DNA from: Bretschneidera sinensis
Lineage: Eukaryota > Streptophyta > Magnoliopsida > Brassicales > Akaniaceae
NCBI GenBank assembly: GCA_023935145.1
Contig: CM043704.1
Location: forward strand, 95,815,873-95,879,872
DNA length: 64,000 bases
Direction: 5' to 3'
In this document: positions 40,501 through 52,953 of the stretch, in pieces
Numbering within the stretch: position 1 is the first letter of the stretch
Layout of the letters: the number at the start of each line of letters is the position of its first letter
Made by a program: the position numbers and the translations under genes
Notes under the pieces: model-generated
What the model saw: only the letters and a program-made list of their open reading frames with translations
The model's database searches: none
Told to the model about the DNA's origin: nothing

Positions 40501-43500
40501 ATTTCTCAAACATGTATTGTGATTTTTTCCCCATTTCTCGCATTGAATTGGGGCAATATATTAACAATTAATTTTAAATGAGGAAATGTTGAATGTTAAA
40601 TTGAACGTATGACTCGGTATTAAATGAAGTCATTGAAGACTAAATGTGACAAATAAGTACATCTACTATAATTAATGTTTGATTGGATAATTGAGTATTT
40701 TTTTTCAATAAGTTAAAAGAAAATTAAGGATAACTGCAAACACATGCACTCTCAACGTAGAAAACAATTAATTATGAAGAGAGTTTGAAGGACTAAATAT
40801 TAATATTACTTTCAAAACATTTACTCCACTTCAATTGATTATAAGCTGCTTGCATTGTCTATTACTAATTAGCTACCAGCTATTTTAAACAATTCTTCGT
40901 TTGTTTATATGTTTTGCATTTTGTTTCGGTCAAAAAATTTATTTTTGATCTAAAATATTTTTTTAACGTTTTGAAAGAAAAAATAATTAAGATTTAATTC
41001 ACAAAATAAAAAGTTAGTCGTTGTTAGGGTTCTAAAAAACAATAAGACGATTTTGTATTGTTTATATTTTGATAGTGTATTCTTTGCTCTTGTCTTTAAA
41101 CGCAAACTTAATAAAGTGAACCGTATAAATATTGTGTTTTTTTTTGTGCAATTGTTTTGATTTTCATTTTGCTATTTATTTTTATAAATATTTTTACAAC
41201 ATCATTTTTTAAACTCTGGTTTTAAAATTATTACCGTAAATAAAATTATTTTTAATGATTTATTTTTTACTGGATGATATGAAAGTAACTATTTCATGTC
41301 ATGGAATAATGTTGCCCCCTTCTTTAGTGAAAAATATTTTATGCAATAAAAGTTAAATAGGAACCAAACTTTGTATTCTAATAATTATTTTTTTGTTAAA
41401 AATAAAAATAAAAGCTAATTAAAAATTTAATTAAGCGAAGAAAGTCAACGAAAACATGTTTATAATCCGTTTGATAGCAAATTAATGAAGCGTGTAAAAT
41501 TCATTTATTTTTATTACAGAATCATACGTGTGACAGTGAATCATGGACCTCACACCCTTTCTACCAATCACATCTCTCCGTTCATTTAACCTTAGATTCT
41601 CTCTCTCTCTTTTACACGAATCCAAATGACACCAACTCTGTCTCTCTCTCTCTGTCCGTCTCTGCAAACGTATTGGATAACACAGTATCCCACGTCAAGG
41701 CCCCCCCCCCCCCTCTTCTTCTACCCTCTCGTTTCTCTGTTGCTATGCAGCTTTTTTGACTTCTTGTTTTGGTCCTAATATTTGACTCTATTACTAAAAT
41801 GCCTACGGTTCACTACTTCCTTTGGCTTAATTGTTTTTTTTTTTTCATCTTTGTTTAGATGTCATAAATCATTTCTTTTTGTTTGATCTTGTAAGCTAAG
41901 CAATGTGTTTAACTACCGTTTAGAGTGTATAGAAGAGTAACAAAATTAAAAAGTGAGATATAAAATTGTAGATACGCTTTTTATAAATCGACATGAGAAA
42001 TAAATTTATTCGATATTATACATATATCGCAAACGCATTTAATTAATCTGATGAAAACCTTTGTTTATTACTCAAGTGAAAGTCGCATTAGTATTGCTTA
42101 CTTAACAAATTTAACTAAGCAATCATTAGTTGCATATTAGCTGACAAAAATAACAAAGGCTTTTAGCTCATTTTAGAGGATCCAAAAAATTTGTAATGGA
42201 GAATTGAGAGATTTTTTTTGTATTATTTGTCATGTTAAATTTTTTCTTACTCGGATTCTGTAAGAGATTAGATCGTGAAAATTCACTAAAAAAAAATCTT
42301 TTTGATTCTTTGTGACTAACTCCAATTACTTTGATAAATTTTATTGTTATGTAAAATTAGTGTCTACAAAAATTTATAAATTATTTACTTCAACTTGAGA
42401 GTAAATTTGTAGTTTTTTTTAAATATTTTGTATTAGAGAACAATGAGAGGAATGAAAAATAAAAGAATTGATTTTTTTTTTTTGTGTATGTACAAATCAT
42501 GTTTTTTTTTTTTAAATTGGAAGAATTAAAGAATGAAAAATATAAGAGAAAAAAATATTTGAAATTGTCAATTTACTGGTTAATCCTTATCTAATATTTT
42601 CATTTAATATCCATCAACATTATGAAAGATATAATAGTAAAAATGAATTTATTTATATTTTTTAATATACTAAACAAAAGTAAAAGATTGCCAAAAAAAC
42701 AAAAAAAAAAAGAGAAAACTATATTTTTTTCATAATTTTCTATCATCTCTACTAAACATATGAAAAAAATTATTTTATTTTTTTATCAAACACACCCATA
42801 ATTTTTTTTTAAAGTTACTACGTTGTTGGTCATGTTTTAAGCCCTTAGTATAAGTGGGAAACGAGTGGGTCGAGTTGAGTTTTATGGATAGCGGGTCAAT
42901 GAATACGTATTAAAAATACTCATTTCTTAACGGATCTTATTTTTTATGTCTATTCTCATTTTTTAGTGGATAGATAAACGATAAACAACAAATATTGATA
43001 AATTTATTTTTATTTAAATAAAAAAATAATATCTTAAACTGAAAAAAAATCGAATCGTACAGATAGTAGACCATCTAATACAAACTAAAAATACATATTT
43101 TTTAAAACCAACAAATAATTGATCAAAAACGAAACGGAGTTAAAATATCACCTCTGGCCCTTGGCCGAGTATGATAGGGTTGCCACTTATCATACGCAAT
43201 CCATCGAATAATGATGGGGGCCCCAAAAAAAAAAAAAAAAAAAAACTAGCTGTGTCATGCCAATTACCAAAATAGCATATAAATATTAGTATTATTAATT
43301 ATATTTTTTTCTCAAGCACTTCAAAAAAAGTACAGATAAATAGGGTCCACAACACTATTCTTGTAATATGCCTTGCCATTCAAATCATAGAACCCATCAT
43401 CATCGTCCAAAATGCTTCTCATCATACTATGGGGTTCAATTGCCAGACTGTTAGGTCTGTCTTACAACTTTATACCATCAAGGAGAAAATGACCCTTGAT

Positions 43501-44900
43501 TTTATGACCAGAACAAAAAAAAAAAAGGTTAAATCATAATCTATAATGGTCCACAAATTGTAACGGATGTGAAGAATTTTTTTTGGGATGTTTTCCATGA
43601 AAAACCAAGCATCTATATGGACTCTCCCTACTCACGGGCAGATCATACCAAGTACGATAAGATATTATTAATATGTAAAATTAATCGTTAGTTTCCAAAA
43701 ATCTAAAAAAGAAAAAACAATTTGAGTATAATAATTTTGAATGGAATTAATTAATGTTAACTATACAATCTTTTTTTATTAAGCAAATAATAATTTAATT
43801 TTGAGTAACGATATTAGCATAAGCATGATTCTCGAACAGATAAAATTATTTCAAATGAAAGCAAAAGGAAAAAATTAATCATTAGTGGGTGAAACATACA
43901 TGCCATGTATCTAATTAACAAATTCTTTTTTGATATGATAGGATCTAATTAACAAATTTGAAGTAATTAGTGTTAGATATATGATTGAGAGTAAAGACCG
44001 AAAGACGTAAATTTTAAATCACTTCTAAATTAAAAATATTAACTAATTAATTTTTTTTTTATTGACAGTGAATCCAAATCTCGAAATATTCGAATATGAC
44101 CACTAAATCAAGAAATTCGGAAAAATTTCTCCATTTATTTTGAAAGAAACATAGTTTCTCTTGATGTAACAGCATTGGAAAAGATAGTGTCATATTTGAA
44201 AAAGATTAAGATAAATAATCATACCTACAAAATAACAAAAATCATAGAGAAAGAACTAGAAATAGAGTAAAAAACAGTGCTCAATCTGCAAAGCCAAACA
44301 TTAGTTAGAAGAAAAAGACAAAAAAACAGTGATATGGGCACCTAATGGTGCGCCTTTCACCTTTAAAATAATTCCAAAAAATCAAATAAATAAATAAAGC
44401 AAATACTCCTAACAAAAACAAACAAATAAAAAAATAGGAATATGTCTTTTTGGTTTTATTGTGAAAAGAAAAAACTAATAAAATAAAATAACTTACAAAA
44501 CTAACCAAAATAAAATAAGAAAAGGATACACAATAGAATATGTTTTATATGGTGGATATTGCAGCAAAAAAACCCAGAGAACTAGACACCTTCCATGCTT
44601 GAGGAGGATGAAAGAGAAAGTGGTTAAAGATGGGGTTTAAGGGAGGGTTTTAGGTCTACCAACTGCTTGTTAGAGATAGAACTCCTTAACCAAACATATA
44701 TCCTCAACAGCAAAGAACAAGAAGCAGAATTTTGAAACAACAACAACAACAGCAACAACAAAGAATTAGAAGCAGAACAAGGAAGTATAAGAAGCAATTC
44801 ACAACTACCACAACTGTGTTTTGAAGCAAGAACCTCAAAGGAAAAGGAAGGAGTGAAAAAAGTAAAAGCCAAAGCTCAAAAAGAGGAAACTACTTTAAAA
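37578..44900. other. Large gene-free region upstream of the BLH1-like gene
   Basis: More than 7 kb of AT-rich DNA without a credible gene. It contains homopolymers (G run 38964-38977, A run 39042-39060, C run about 41700-41713, A run 43226-43245). Several GC-richer islands stand out (about 39060-39240, 41520-41750, 43140-43240, 43330-43520, 44560-44640). Related repeat units rich in AAAACCCGTTAA and GGGTCGAGTT motifs lie at 40030-40290 and, inverted, at 42850-43120. The islands could be distal regulatory DNA of the homeodomain gene (inference) or degraded transposons. Confidence 0.45.
40030..40290. repeat. Two tandem copies of a dispersed repeat motif
   Basis: AATAAAACCCGTTAAA followed by ATATTTTTA and a TACCC(G/A)T-type stretch occurs at about 40039 and again at about 40217. 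A diverged inverted counterpart occurs at 42850-42960 (GGTCGAGTTGAG...TCATTTCTTAACGG). This looks like a piece of an unclassified dispersed repeat. Confidence 0.45.
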
Positions 44901-46409
44901 AGGAGATCAGATTGAGAAAGTTATCATTTCTTTAGGACACCTTTTCTTTTAGAGAGAGAGAGAGAGAGACTCTGCGTGTGTGAATCTCTCACGTGGGGAT
45001 TGATGGAATGATAGATAGATAATACATGATTGGAAAAAAAAGAGGAAAAGTGAAAAAAAATCCATTATTACCTTTTATTTTAGGGGGAAAAGGCCTGTTT
45101 ATTATTTTTTCTTTTTCATTTTTCCTTACCTTGGTTTTGTTTACTTGTTAGAATTATTATTGTTGTTGTGCGTAAAAATTCGATGAAAAGTGAAGTATTG
45201 TGTTGTAGTATTGGGTTCTTGGGATCACAAAGTGTTTGGTTTTCTGAGGATTTTTGTATCAGCGGATCGGGTGTCGTCTTTGAGATTTCCTGTTCCCCAC
45301 AATACCCACAACTGTACTGATTTCCAGGTATTTTTTTATTGCTTAATTTTTATTTTTTGACTTTTATCTTTCACTTTGCTTAGCTGCTGATATCTAGATG
45401 TCTTCAAATTTTCTTTCTTTCATTTTTTTTTCAAGTTACTTTCTCTACCGGTTCCTCTCTCTCCCTCTGCCTGGACAAGATCATGATGGTGATAATAAGA
45501 AAGTAATTTATTGGGATTTACTGATTTTGGGTTTGTCTTGTTTCCTTTTGTTATCTTTCTTCTTATTGGGTATCTGATAGTTTGCTCAACGATTCATGTC
45601 AGGTCGGGTTAGGAGAGATTCCGAGCGTTGTCTCGTCTCTTGTTAGTCAAGACATGCTGATGTAATTGTTGTTTGGTTGGTTTAATAATATCGCTGCAGT
45701 TTTTAAAAAAAAAGAGCTTGTTTTTTTTTCAGATTTCATTTATTGTCTGTTCATGAATTATGCTTCTAATTATGTTTTCAGTAGAGTGCTGGGTAAATTT
45801 AGATGGGATTTAATGTGCAAGATTCAGTTCTAATTCTACGCAGATTGATTTAAGGGGTTCACATCAGTTGATAAATAATGGTAGATTTTTCATAGTTGAT
45901 GCCCATATGTATGAAAAAGATAATTCTCCCAGACCATGTGGAAACCATGGATAAATATGATATGCTTATGCATGTAGACATTGCTAATTGGGTGCTTAGT
46001 TCTTCAATGTTTGAAGCTTGAAATTGTCGGCGTTGTTAGCTGTTGACTGCTGTATAATAACTATTTGCTTAAGCCACCAGTAAGAACTTTTATTCATGAT
46101 AATAGATTCTTATGCTTAGTTGCTTGTTTTGGTGGATTTCTTTTTCTTTTTATTATTCATCCAAAAAAGAAAAGAAAAGAATTAGGCAGTTAAATTTCTT
46201 TTAAGCATGTATGAGAGTAAGATTAACATCTACATGCTAGAATTTATAATTGAATTTCAAGTTCGAAAAGACTAAATTTGTTTTCGAAACATGCTTAGAA
46301 TTGTTAATAACTGGAAGTTGTTTCCATTGTCATTTTTCAGTTCCCAGAGTGATTATGTATTCTGAACAGAATAACCAGGCAGGAAACTTGTGAGATTGGG
46401 AGAGAAAAA
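44901..46409 (+). promoter_or_regulatory. Promoter, 5' UTR and 5' UTR intron of the BLH1-like gene
   Basis: A GA repeat at 44952-44969 lies in the presumed promoter. A leader exon appears to end near 45328, at CTGATTTCCAG followed by GTATTTTT. An acceptor TTTTTCAG at 46333-46340 would give a 5' UTR intron of about 1 kb with the pyrimidine-rich character of leader introns. Exact transcript ends and the donor choice are inferred. Confidence 0.45.
46355..46393 (+). other. Upstream ORF of 12 codons in the BLH1-like leader
   Basis: ATG at 46355 opens a frame reading MYSEQNNQAGNL that stops at TGA 46391-46393, 16 bases before the main ATG at 46410. If the leader is spliced as proposed, this uORF is present in the mRNA and could reduce main-frame initiation. 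Function is inferred from position only. Confidence 0.5.
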
Positions 46410-49400
46410 ATGGCTATCTATTACACTAGCTCAAGTAATCAAAGAGATTCTCCGATGATTTATTTAAGGGAACCTTTGCCTGGTTCATATCCAGAAGCAC
46501 CGGTTCTTCCTGGTAATATGATGATGTATATGAATTCTGCTTCGTACACAGATACATTGGCTGGAAATTCTCAGCAGCAAACCAACTGCATTGAAATCCA
46601 GTCCGTGGAAGCATCAGATTCAACCTCACAGCAGCAAGAAATTTTTTCTAATCTTGGTGGTTCACGGATTGGGGAGCAAGATTTTAGTGCTTGGAGGGAT
46701 GGTAGAAATGAGATGCTACTTATGCACCCAATGGGCGGTCCCACCAGCATTCTTCAGGGTGGACAAAACTTGCAGGGTCAGGGATTGTCCCTTAGCCTTG
46801 GCACTCAAATTGCATCAGGAATCCAAATGCCTTCCATTTCCTACCGGAATCCAAATCCAGGTTTTGGTTCATTCTTGAATCCTAATCCCTTAATTACAGG
46901 CGAGGGTGGCAGCAGGAATGGCCCTTCTAGAGATGAACAATCGAGAAATACTGAATACATGCCACCTGGTTTTCCAGGAGGCAACCAAGATTCACACAAG
47001 CGGGATTTATCTTCGTATGGAGTGTCAAGTATTGCAAGAACCATTCCCAATTCAAAGTACCTCAAGGCAGCACAACAACTGCTTGATGAAGTTGTTAATG
47101 TTCGAAAAGCTCTGAAGCAGCCCGATAGCGAGAAAAACCAAAGCTCACATGACCAGAGGATGAAGAATTCCAAGCAGGACGATGGGGGATCAAAGAATAG
47201 CTCAAACCCCCAAGAATCTACCAATAACCCCCAAAATGAGCTTTCACATGCTGAAAGACAAGATTTGCAGAACAAGTTGACAAAGCTTTTGTCCATGTTG
47301 GATGAGGTAAGACCTATACATTTTAGTTTTAGTCTCTTGTCAAGGTAATTATATTCATCCTTTTGAATTTACCTTGTACGGTTGTCATTGACAATGATAT
47401 GGATTATATTTGATTGAAATTTATGCCTTTCTCTGTAATCATCATAATGTTAATAGAAGTTGTTGCAGAACTGGGAAATTGATATTTTAAAAACTAAAAT
47501 CTGATTTTTTTTAACACTTCTAAAATTGAAGAATACATAATTGAGTGGGCACATGACAATTTAAGGAGAAAGAACTATGAGGAGCATATTTGTCTGTTAA
47601 TACTGATGTAGTAATGTTGATGGTTGATGTGGGTGAGAAAGATGAAACCATGTTTAAAGACATGATTATTATATTTTGTTGGGGTTAATGACAATAATTG
47701 AACGATAATGATATCTTATGGAATGCTAATCAGGAGTTTTTGCATTCGAATAAACCTGGTAACTTGTATTTATTGGTAGCTCTCTGAGTCGGTTGCTGAA
47801 TGGTGAATGTTACTGTATTTTCTTCTAGGGGTTCCTAAAAAGTTAGTCATAAATATGAATTCTAGTGATGAGAGTCCTTAGATTTCAGCGTTGTCAATCT
47901 TTTGTACCTTTGTTTGGCAGAATATTCCTTTACATAGAATTAGGAGATGGAGTCATTCTACTTGGAATATTTAAGAGATAGCATGAGGGTTCAAAAGAGG
48001 ACTAGCCGAAATCCTTTTTGCTGTACAATCTAAAATGAAGGTGATTTTATTCAGGTCATTTGAAGTTAATATGTCACAATTAATTTCAAATTAGCATCAC
48101 ATATGAGATAAAAATTTCCAACATCTTTCAAAACATTCTCAAATTTTATTACAATTGTTGATATATTATGCCTAAAACTTAATTTATGGGATTTGACAAT
48201 TCAAGAGGGTATAGAGAAAAGGTCTGATCATGAGCTGCTTTCACTGAGTGTAAGTCTGTAAGTGAAATGCTGCCTTGTTTTAACACTCCAATTAGTCTTC
48301 CAGAATTTGGTGAAGACATCGAATAGTCAGTCATTCTATCAGACTCAATGGTAGCTTTCCTTAGTGATATTCAGCTCCTCCTTTGTTTCTGAGGTCTATC
48401 GCGATCGTGTATTCTCACAGGTCGATCGAAGATACAAACAGTATTATCACCAAATGCAGATTGTGGTGTCATCATTCGATGTTATAGCGGGATGTGGGGC
48501 AGCTAAGCCATACACTGCACTTGCACTCCAGACTATATCCCGCCACTTTCGGTGCTTGTGTGATGCAATTTCTGGCCAAATCCGCGCAACTCGTAAAAGC
48601 CTCGGGGAGAAAGATAGTTCAGACAATAAAGGTGTTGGAATAAGTCGCCTACGATATGTGGATCAGCATCTTAGGCAACAAAGAGCACTTCAGCAGCTTG
48701 GTATGATGCAACAACATGCGTGGAGACCACAAAGGGGTTTGCCTGAAAGCTCTGTTTCAATTCTTCGTGCTTGGCTGTTTGAGCATTTTCTTCATCCGTA
48801 AATCCTCTGTCATAATCTATTCTTTTCGTCTGTTCTCTATCTCATAATTCCACTTTTTCTTGCAAAGACAACTTTGTTCTTCAATTATACTAATTACTGA
48901 TTTTGATGTCTGCCAGTTACCCAAAGGATTCTGATAAGATCATGCTCGCAAGGCAGACAGGCTTGACCAGAAGTCAGGTAAAAATGAAGTAATAATTTTG
49001 TTAGCAAATCACAAGGATAATATGATTTCATTTCCAGGGTTTTGATATATGTATTTCAATTATTGCTGGACCTGTTGCTGCTGAATCAGGGCCTTGCAAA
49101 TTGTATAGCATGAAGACAGATAAGATCAATTTGGTCTTAGTTGGGAAAATATTTTGTTAATAGTAGTGGAAAGAGCTAAGAAAATCAGAAATAGAATTTG
49201 TGGTAAAAATTCAAGATAAGTGACATTTCTTTATGGAAAAAGTAGTGTAAAAGAAAATAGTATTGGTTCATATTCTACCAGATTTAGAAATACACAGAAC
49301 TAGTGTAAATTATGAAAAACACCAGCCTTTTTTGTGGGCATGTGGCCTGCTGCAAAATTTTGGGAAAGGTTTCACCATGCTGAGTTCTTCAAAAAACCCA

Positions 49401-50302
49401 CCCTTCTATCACCCATTTTTGCAGATTATTTTTAATTATTAATGCAAGAATTTAGTATGCTCAACCTTGGTAAGAATGTATCTTAACCTTAAAAGAGAGT
49501 ATGAGGATTGTCATGATGAATTCCATATCTTCCTTGTTTGTATTAATTCCGTACTTTTGGTTGTTGTATATAGAGGTGACACGTGTGTTCCTTTTCTCAG
49601 GTTTCAAACTGGTTTATAAATGCACGGGTGCGTCTCTGGAAGCCTATGGTCGAAGAGATGTACAAGGAAGAGTTTGCTGATGCGGAGATGGACTCTAATT
49701 CATCATCAGAAAATGTGGGCAAGGCATCAAAAGGTGATATAAGGACCTCTGAGGATAGAGGAGAAGATTTTCAACAAAGTGGGAGCTCGACGGCCACTGA
49801 TAGATGCAGCACTGGTCAACGGATGGATTCCAAATCTGATCATGTTCCCGATGTAGAAATAACAGGATTAACTGCAGGAGCTACTTTCCAAAACAGCATG
49901 CGTGCAGAAGCTGAAGCTGAATATGGGTTGCTAAAGCTGAGGGAGGAGCAAAGGCACGGTATGGATGACTGTAGTCTCTTCCCCGATACAGTTGTTCATT
50001 CTGATGGGAGCAGTGATCGGTTTATGGTAGCTGCTGCTGCTGCTTATCACATGTCAGAGATGGGGAGGTTCGGAAGTGGAAGTGGGGTATCTCTCACTTT
50101 GGGGTTACAGCATTGTGAGGGTGGTAGTCTACCGATGTCTGGTGGAACCCATCACAGTTTTCTTGCCATGAGGGGGGATGAGATGTACAATGCCGCAGCA
50201 TCTTCTGTAGGGACGGAGACAGCAGATTTTGAATGCATAAATCCTGGAAACCGGCAGCACAGGTTCAGTTCCTCCCAGCTATTACATGATTTTGTTGCGT
50301 GA
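46410..50302 (+). CDS. BLH1-like: BEL1-like TALE homeodomain transcription factor (BLH1-type)
   Basis: A plant TALE transcription factor of the BELL class. These proteins form nuclear heterodimers with KNOX partners. Exons 46410-47306, 48421-48797, 48917-48977 and 49601-50302 are in phase with GT-AG junctions and give 678 residues. An N-terminal [10 protein letters not shown] motif (near 123-133) precedes the SKY box ([11 protein letters not shown], 215-225) and the BELL domain (to about 360, [13 protein letters not shown] and [18 protein letters not shown]). The three-residue-loop homeodomain spans about 400-465, with PYP loop residues at the exon 2-3 junction and [16 protein letters not shown] as helix 3. 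The C-terminus has VSLTLGLQH (ZIBEL-type motif) and ends [11 protein letters not shown], as in the BLH1 group. Assignment within BLH paralogues is by resemblance, so the exact orthologue is uncertain. Confidence 0.93.
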
Positions 50303-50832
50303 AGAGCAAATTGATTGTTAATCTTCAAATAATTCATATGGGGAGAAGAAAAGGGACCGTAAGAGCCATGCTTTCCACAGTTCATTTCTGAAAAACATTC
50401 ATCTTGGTTGCAAATGGTAGATGATTGTAGTCGTCTGAATATGAAAAACATATAAAGCACAGTTGTAATATATCACGAATACCTGGTTGGAAGGTTAGCA
50501 TATTTGTAAAGATACATAATTTTTGTCTAAATACGTGGAAGGAAAGATGTGCAATTAGTGGCAGCTTGCAACTCTGTTATTGAAGAATATTCTTGATTTG
50601 AAATAAAGATGGTAGGGATTGGCTTGTTATTTTCATGTTGATTGTGACTTCTAAGACAGATCTGTTAAGGAGACTATTCTAAGACAGCATAGCTGATTTA
50701 AGTGACTTTCAGTTTTAAAGCCCATTTCATTCTTTTTGGCCAGACTTTTGGCAAAAATCCTCCCAACTGTTACGATAAGGAGCAAAACCCTTCCAATATT
50801 TCAGGCCTCTCACATCTAATCTCATTCATATT
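50303..50832. other. 3' flank of the BLH1-like gene
   Basis: Probable 3' UTR followed by intergenic DNA; an AAATAAAGA polyadenylation-like signal lies near 50601. No further gene recognised. Confidence 0.45.
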
Positions 50833-51070
50833 AGGGTTTGTTTGGTGAACAGGATAATAACTGGATTTGATGACTTTTATCCTAGTGCTTGGACAGAATG
50901 AGGAGAAATATGAATGTTTCAATAGGATAAAATTATCATACTTTTGAGGATGGGATGAGTGATCTTTTCTCCATTTTTTTTTTTTGATGAAGATCCTTTC
51001 TCCCTACTTGAGTATCTCATCATATCTTCTTTTCATTCTGTCTCATTCTATCCACCAAACGCACTTTTAG
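50833..51070. mobile_element. MITE-like element with imperfect terminal inverted repeats
   Basis: The left end GGGTTTGTTTGGTGAACAGG is matched by the reverse complement of the right end (plus strand TATCCACCAAACGCAC), sharing GTTTGGTG and the following ATA/ATG context. It is flanked by TTA on the left and TTTTAG on the right. Length is about 240 bp without coding capacity. A TTA duplication would suit the PIF/Harbinger group, but the ends are too diverged to be certain. Confidence 0.5.
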
Positions 51071-51497
51071 AGTTGAAAAAGAGCAAGGTCCAACTCTACT
51101 TGTCTCCAAGCTCATAGCTATAATCATCTTCTGCTCTTGTATTTTGCACTTTCACTTCTTTTTTATCTCACACAATCACTACAACACTTTGGTTCTACCT
51201 CTTCTTCAATACTGAGATTCCTTAAATCCCTCAATGGTGATCTAGATGCTTGACAATTGACACGTACATCATTTAAATAATTTAATTTATCATAAACTAA
51301 CTCTCAGGCTAACATATCTCATACTTGTTTAACAGGCTCTAATGAGCATCAAAATGGACTTGCAATTTCTGGCTCCACTATACTCGAGAAAAACACAAAA
51401 TCAAGAGCAGCAACTATAAATAAATCATTTCTACCATCTCTACCTCTGACATGATCCTGAAGGAACTGCTTTCAGTGCCTATATTGCCGAGATTCCA

Positions 51498-51639
51498 CCT
51501 GAAAATATATGACAAATTAAATGTCAGAATGAATGAACACATGCAAAAAATTAGATCAAGAGAACATAAATACACAAACCTTTTGTACAAAACTTTCACA
51601 TCTTCTCCTAGCATTGTGCTTTCGAAGAACAAATCACCA
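51498..51639 (-). pseudogene. Relic copy of the DRD1 3' end
   Basis: On the minus strand, 51639-51580 encodes GDLFFESTMLGEDVKVLYKR, matching the DRD1 stretch [20 protein letters not shown] just upstream of that gene's last intron. It is followed by a GT donor, an intron of about 80 bases, and a CAG acceptor before 51498. The sequence after the acceptor resembles the DRD1 terminal exon, but the stop codon position reads TGG. No DRD1-like sequence was found farther upstream, so only a fragment of a duplicated DRD1-type gene survives. Confidence 0.65.
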
Positions 51640-52953
51640 CATTAAGCAAAACTGAGTTAAACTATAAAGTATTGCTTTTCTCTTTTTTTCCTTTTGGGTT
51701 GAAGGAGTTTGGGCCATATTTTGTATGAATTTGGCGTAAAAAGTTCTGTGTTTAAAATTTGTGAAATTTGTGGTAGTCTATCTGTTTATCTGTAAAAAAA
51801 ATTATATATATATTTAAAAATATTAATAAATGCAATTTAGAAAGTTATAAAAATTTAATCTAATATATTAATATAATAAATATGAATTGAGCATAATATG
51901 TAATCAATATAAATTAATTTTTTGATAAACACAATTAAATAAATAGAAAATTACATTTAACATAAAAATTCATTTTCAAATGAATTATATTTTTATTTGG
52001 TTCCAAACAGATTAAACATTTTGCTTTCTTCCTCCGTAATGAGGTTGAGGATGTTCCAGCTTGCATCGCATGTAACTTTCTCTTATTAACGAGTTTCATT
52101 GGTTGAAGTCCCAGCACACCCAAGAACAAATGAAACAAAGCATCAACATGATCAATCAACGGATGTAGTTTTTTATGATTGAAAGAAAAGGAGATTTCTT
52201 GTGCGGATTGTGGGACAAGATAATCGCAATTTCCTGTTTACCACTCCAATCTTCTGGTCTCTATGCTGTTTCCATTTACCATGGAACAAAACTCATAACA
52301 GCATAGAAATTTGAGACGCGCATAAGAACCAGATCAATCACAGCTTAAGTACTACTTAAAGCTGGCAACACAAATCTTTTACCTGCTACAAAGTAAACCT
52401 GTTTCCTATCAACATCAATTCAGTAAAATATCAAAACTCAGCTCAACAGAGCCTGAAGGCCCTGAACTGCATTACGGGAATAACCTCAGCCAGCACTATT
52501 ATCTTATATATTCACTCTGAAACAGGAATGTACATAGTTCTGTATTTGAAACAACCAGATATTTTTCAAGAAACAGAAAATTTACAGCTTTCATTTGCTT
52601 GAAAAGCAAAATCCATTATTCCCTGTACAACAACACATTTCAAACTAGGTTAACTTTGTTTAGCAGTAACAGAAAACTGCCAGGAACAACTACAAAGACA
52701 TGTAACTGATTACAATAAGCGACAGAAAACAGCCACCCTCCAATCAGAATCTAATTTGACTTACCTCCATCAAAGGAATGGCTGTCCAAAATGGATCACA
52801 TCTAAACCATCTACATTAGTTAAGGCTGCTTTTAAGCAACGGTCTACACTACCAACATAAGTTCATGGACCGGGAAACAAATATGGAGAGAATCTCAGTC
52901 GAGGGAGATATCGCTCATGTCTACACCAGTACTTCAGCCCTATAATACGGAAA
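51640..52953. other. Spacer and 3' flank of DRD1
   Basis: AT-rich to about 51960, then a less AT-rich region with no frame of recognised family. The last few hundred bases before 52954 are presumably DRD1 3' UTR. A 74-codon minus-strand frame at 51935-52159 shows no known domain. Confidence 0.4.

Noticed and set aside
46841..47296. Minus-strand frame of 151 codons antisense to BLH1-like exon 1
   Set aside because: It is the mirror of a real coding exon, and its serine- and cysteine-rich translation is typical of an antisense shadow.
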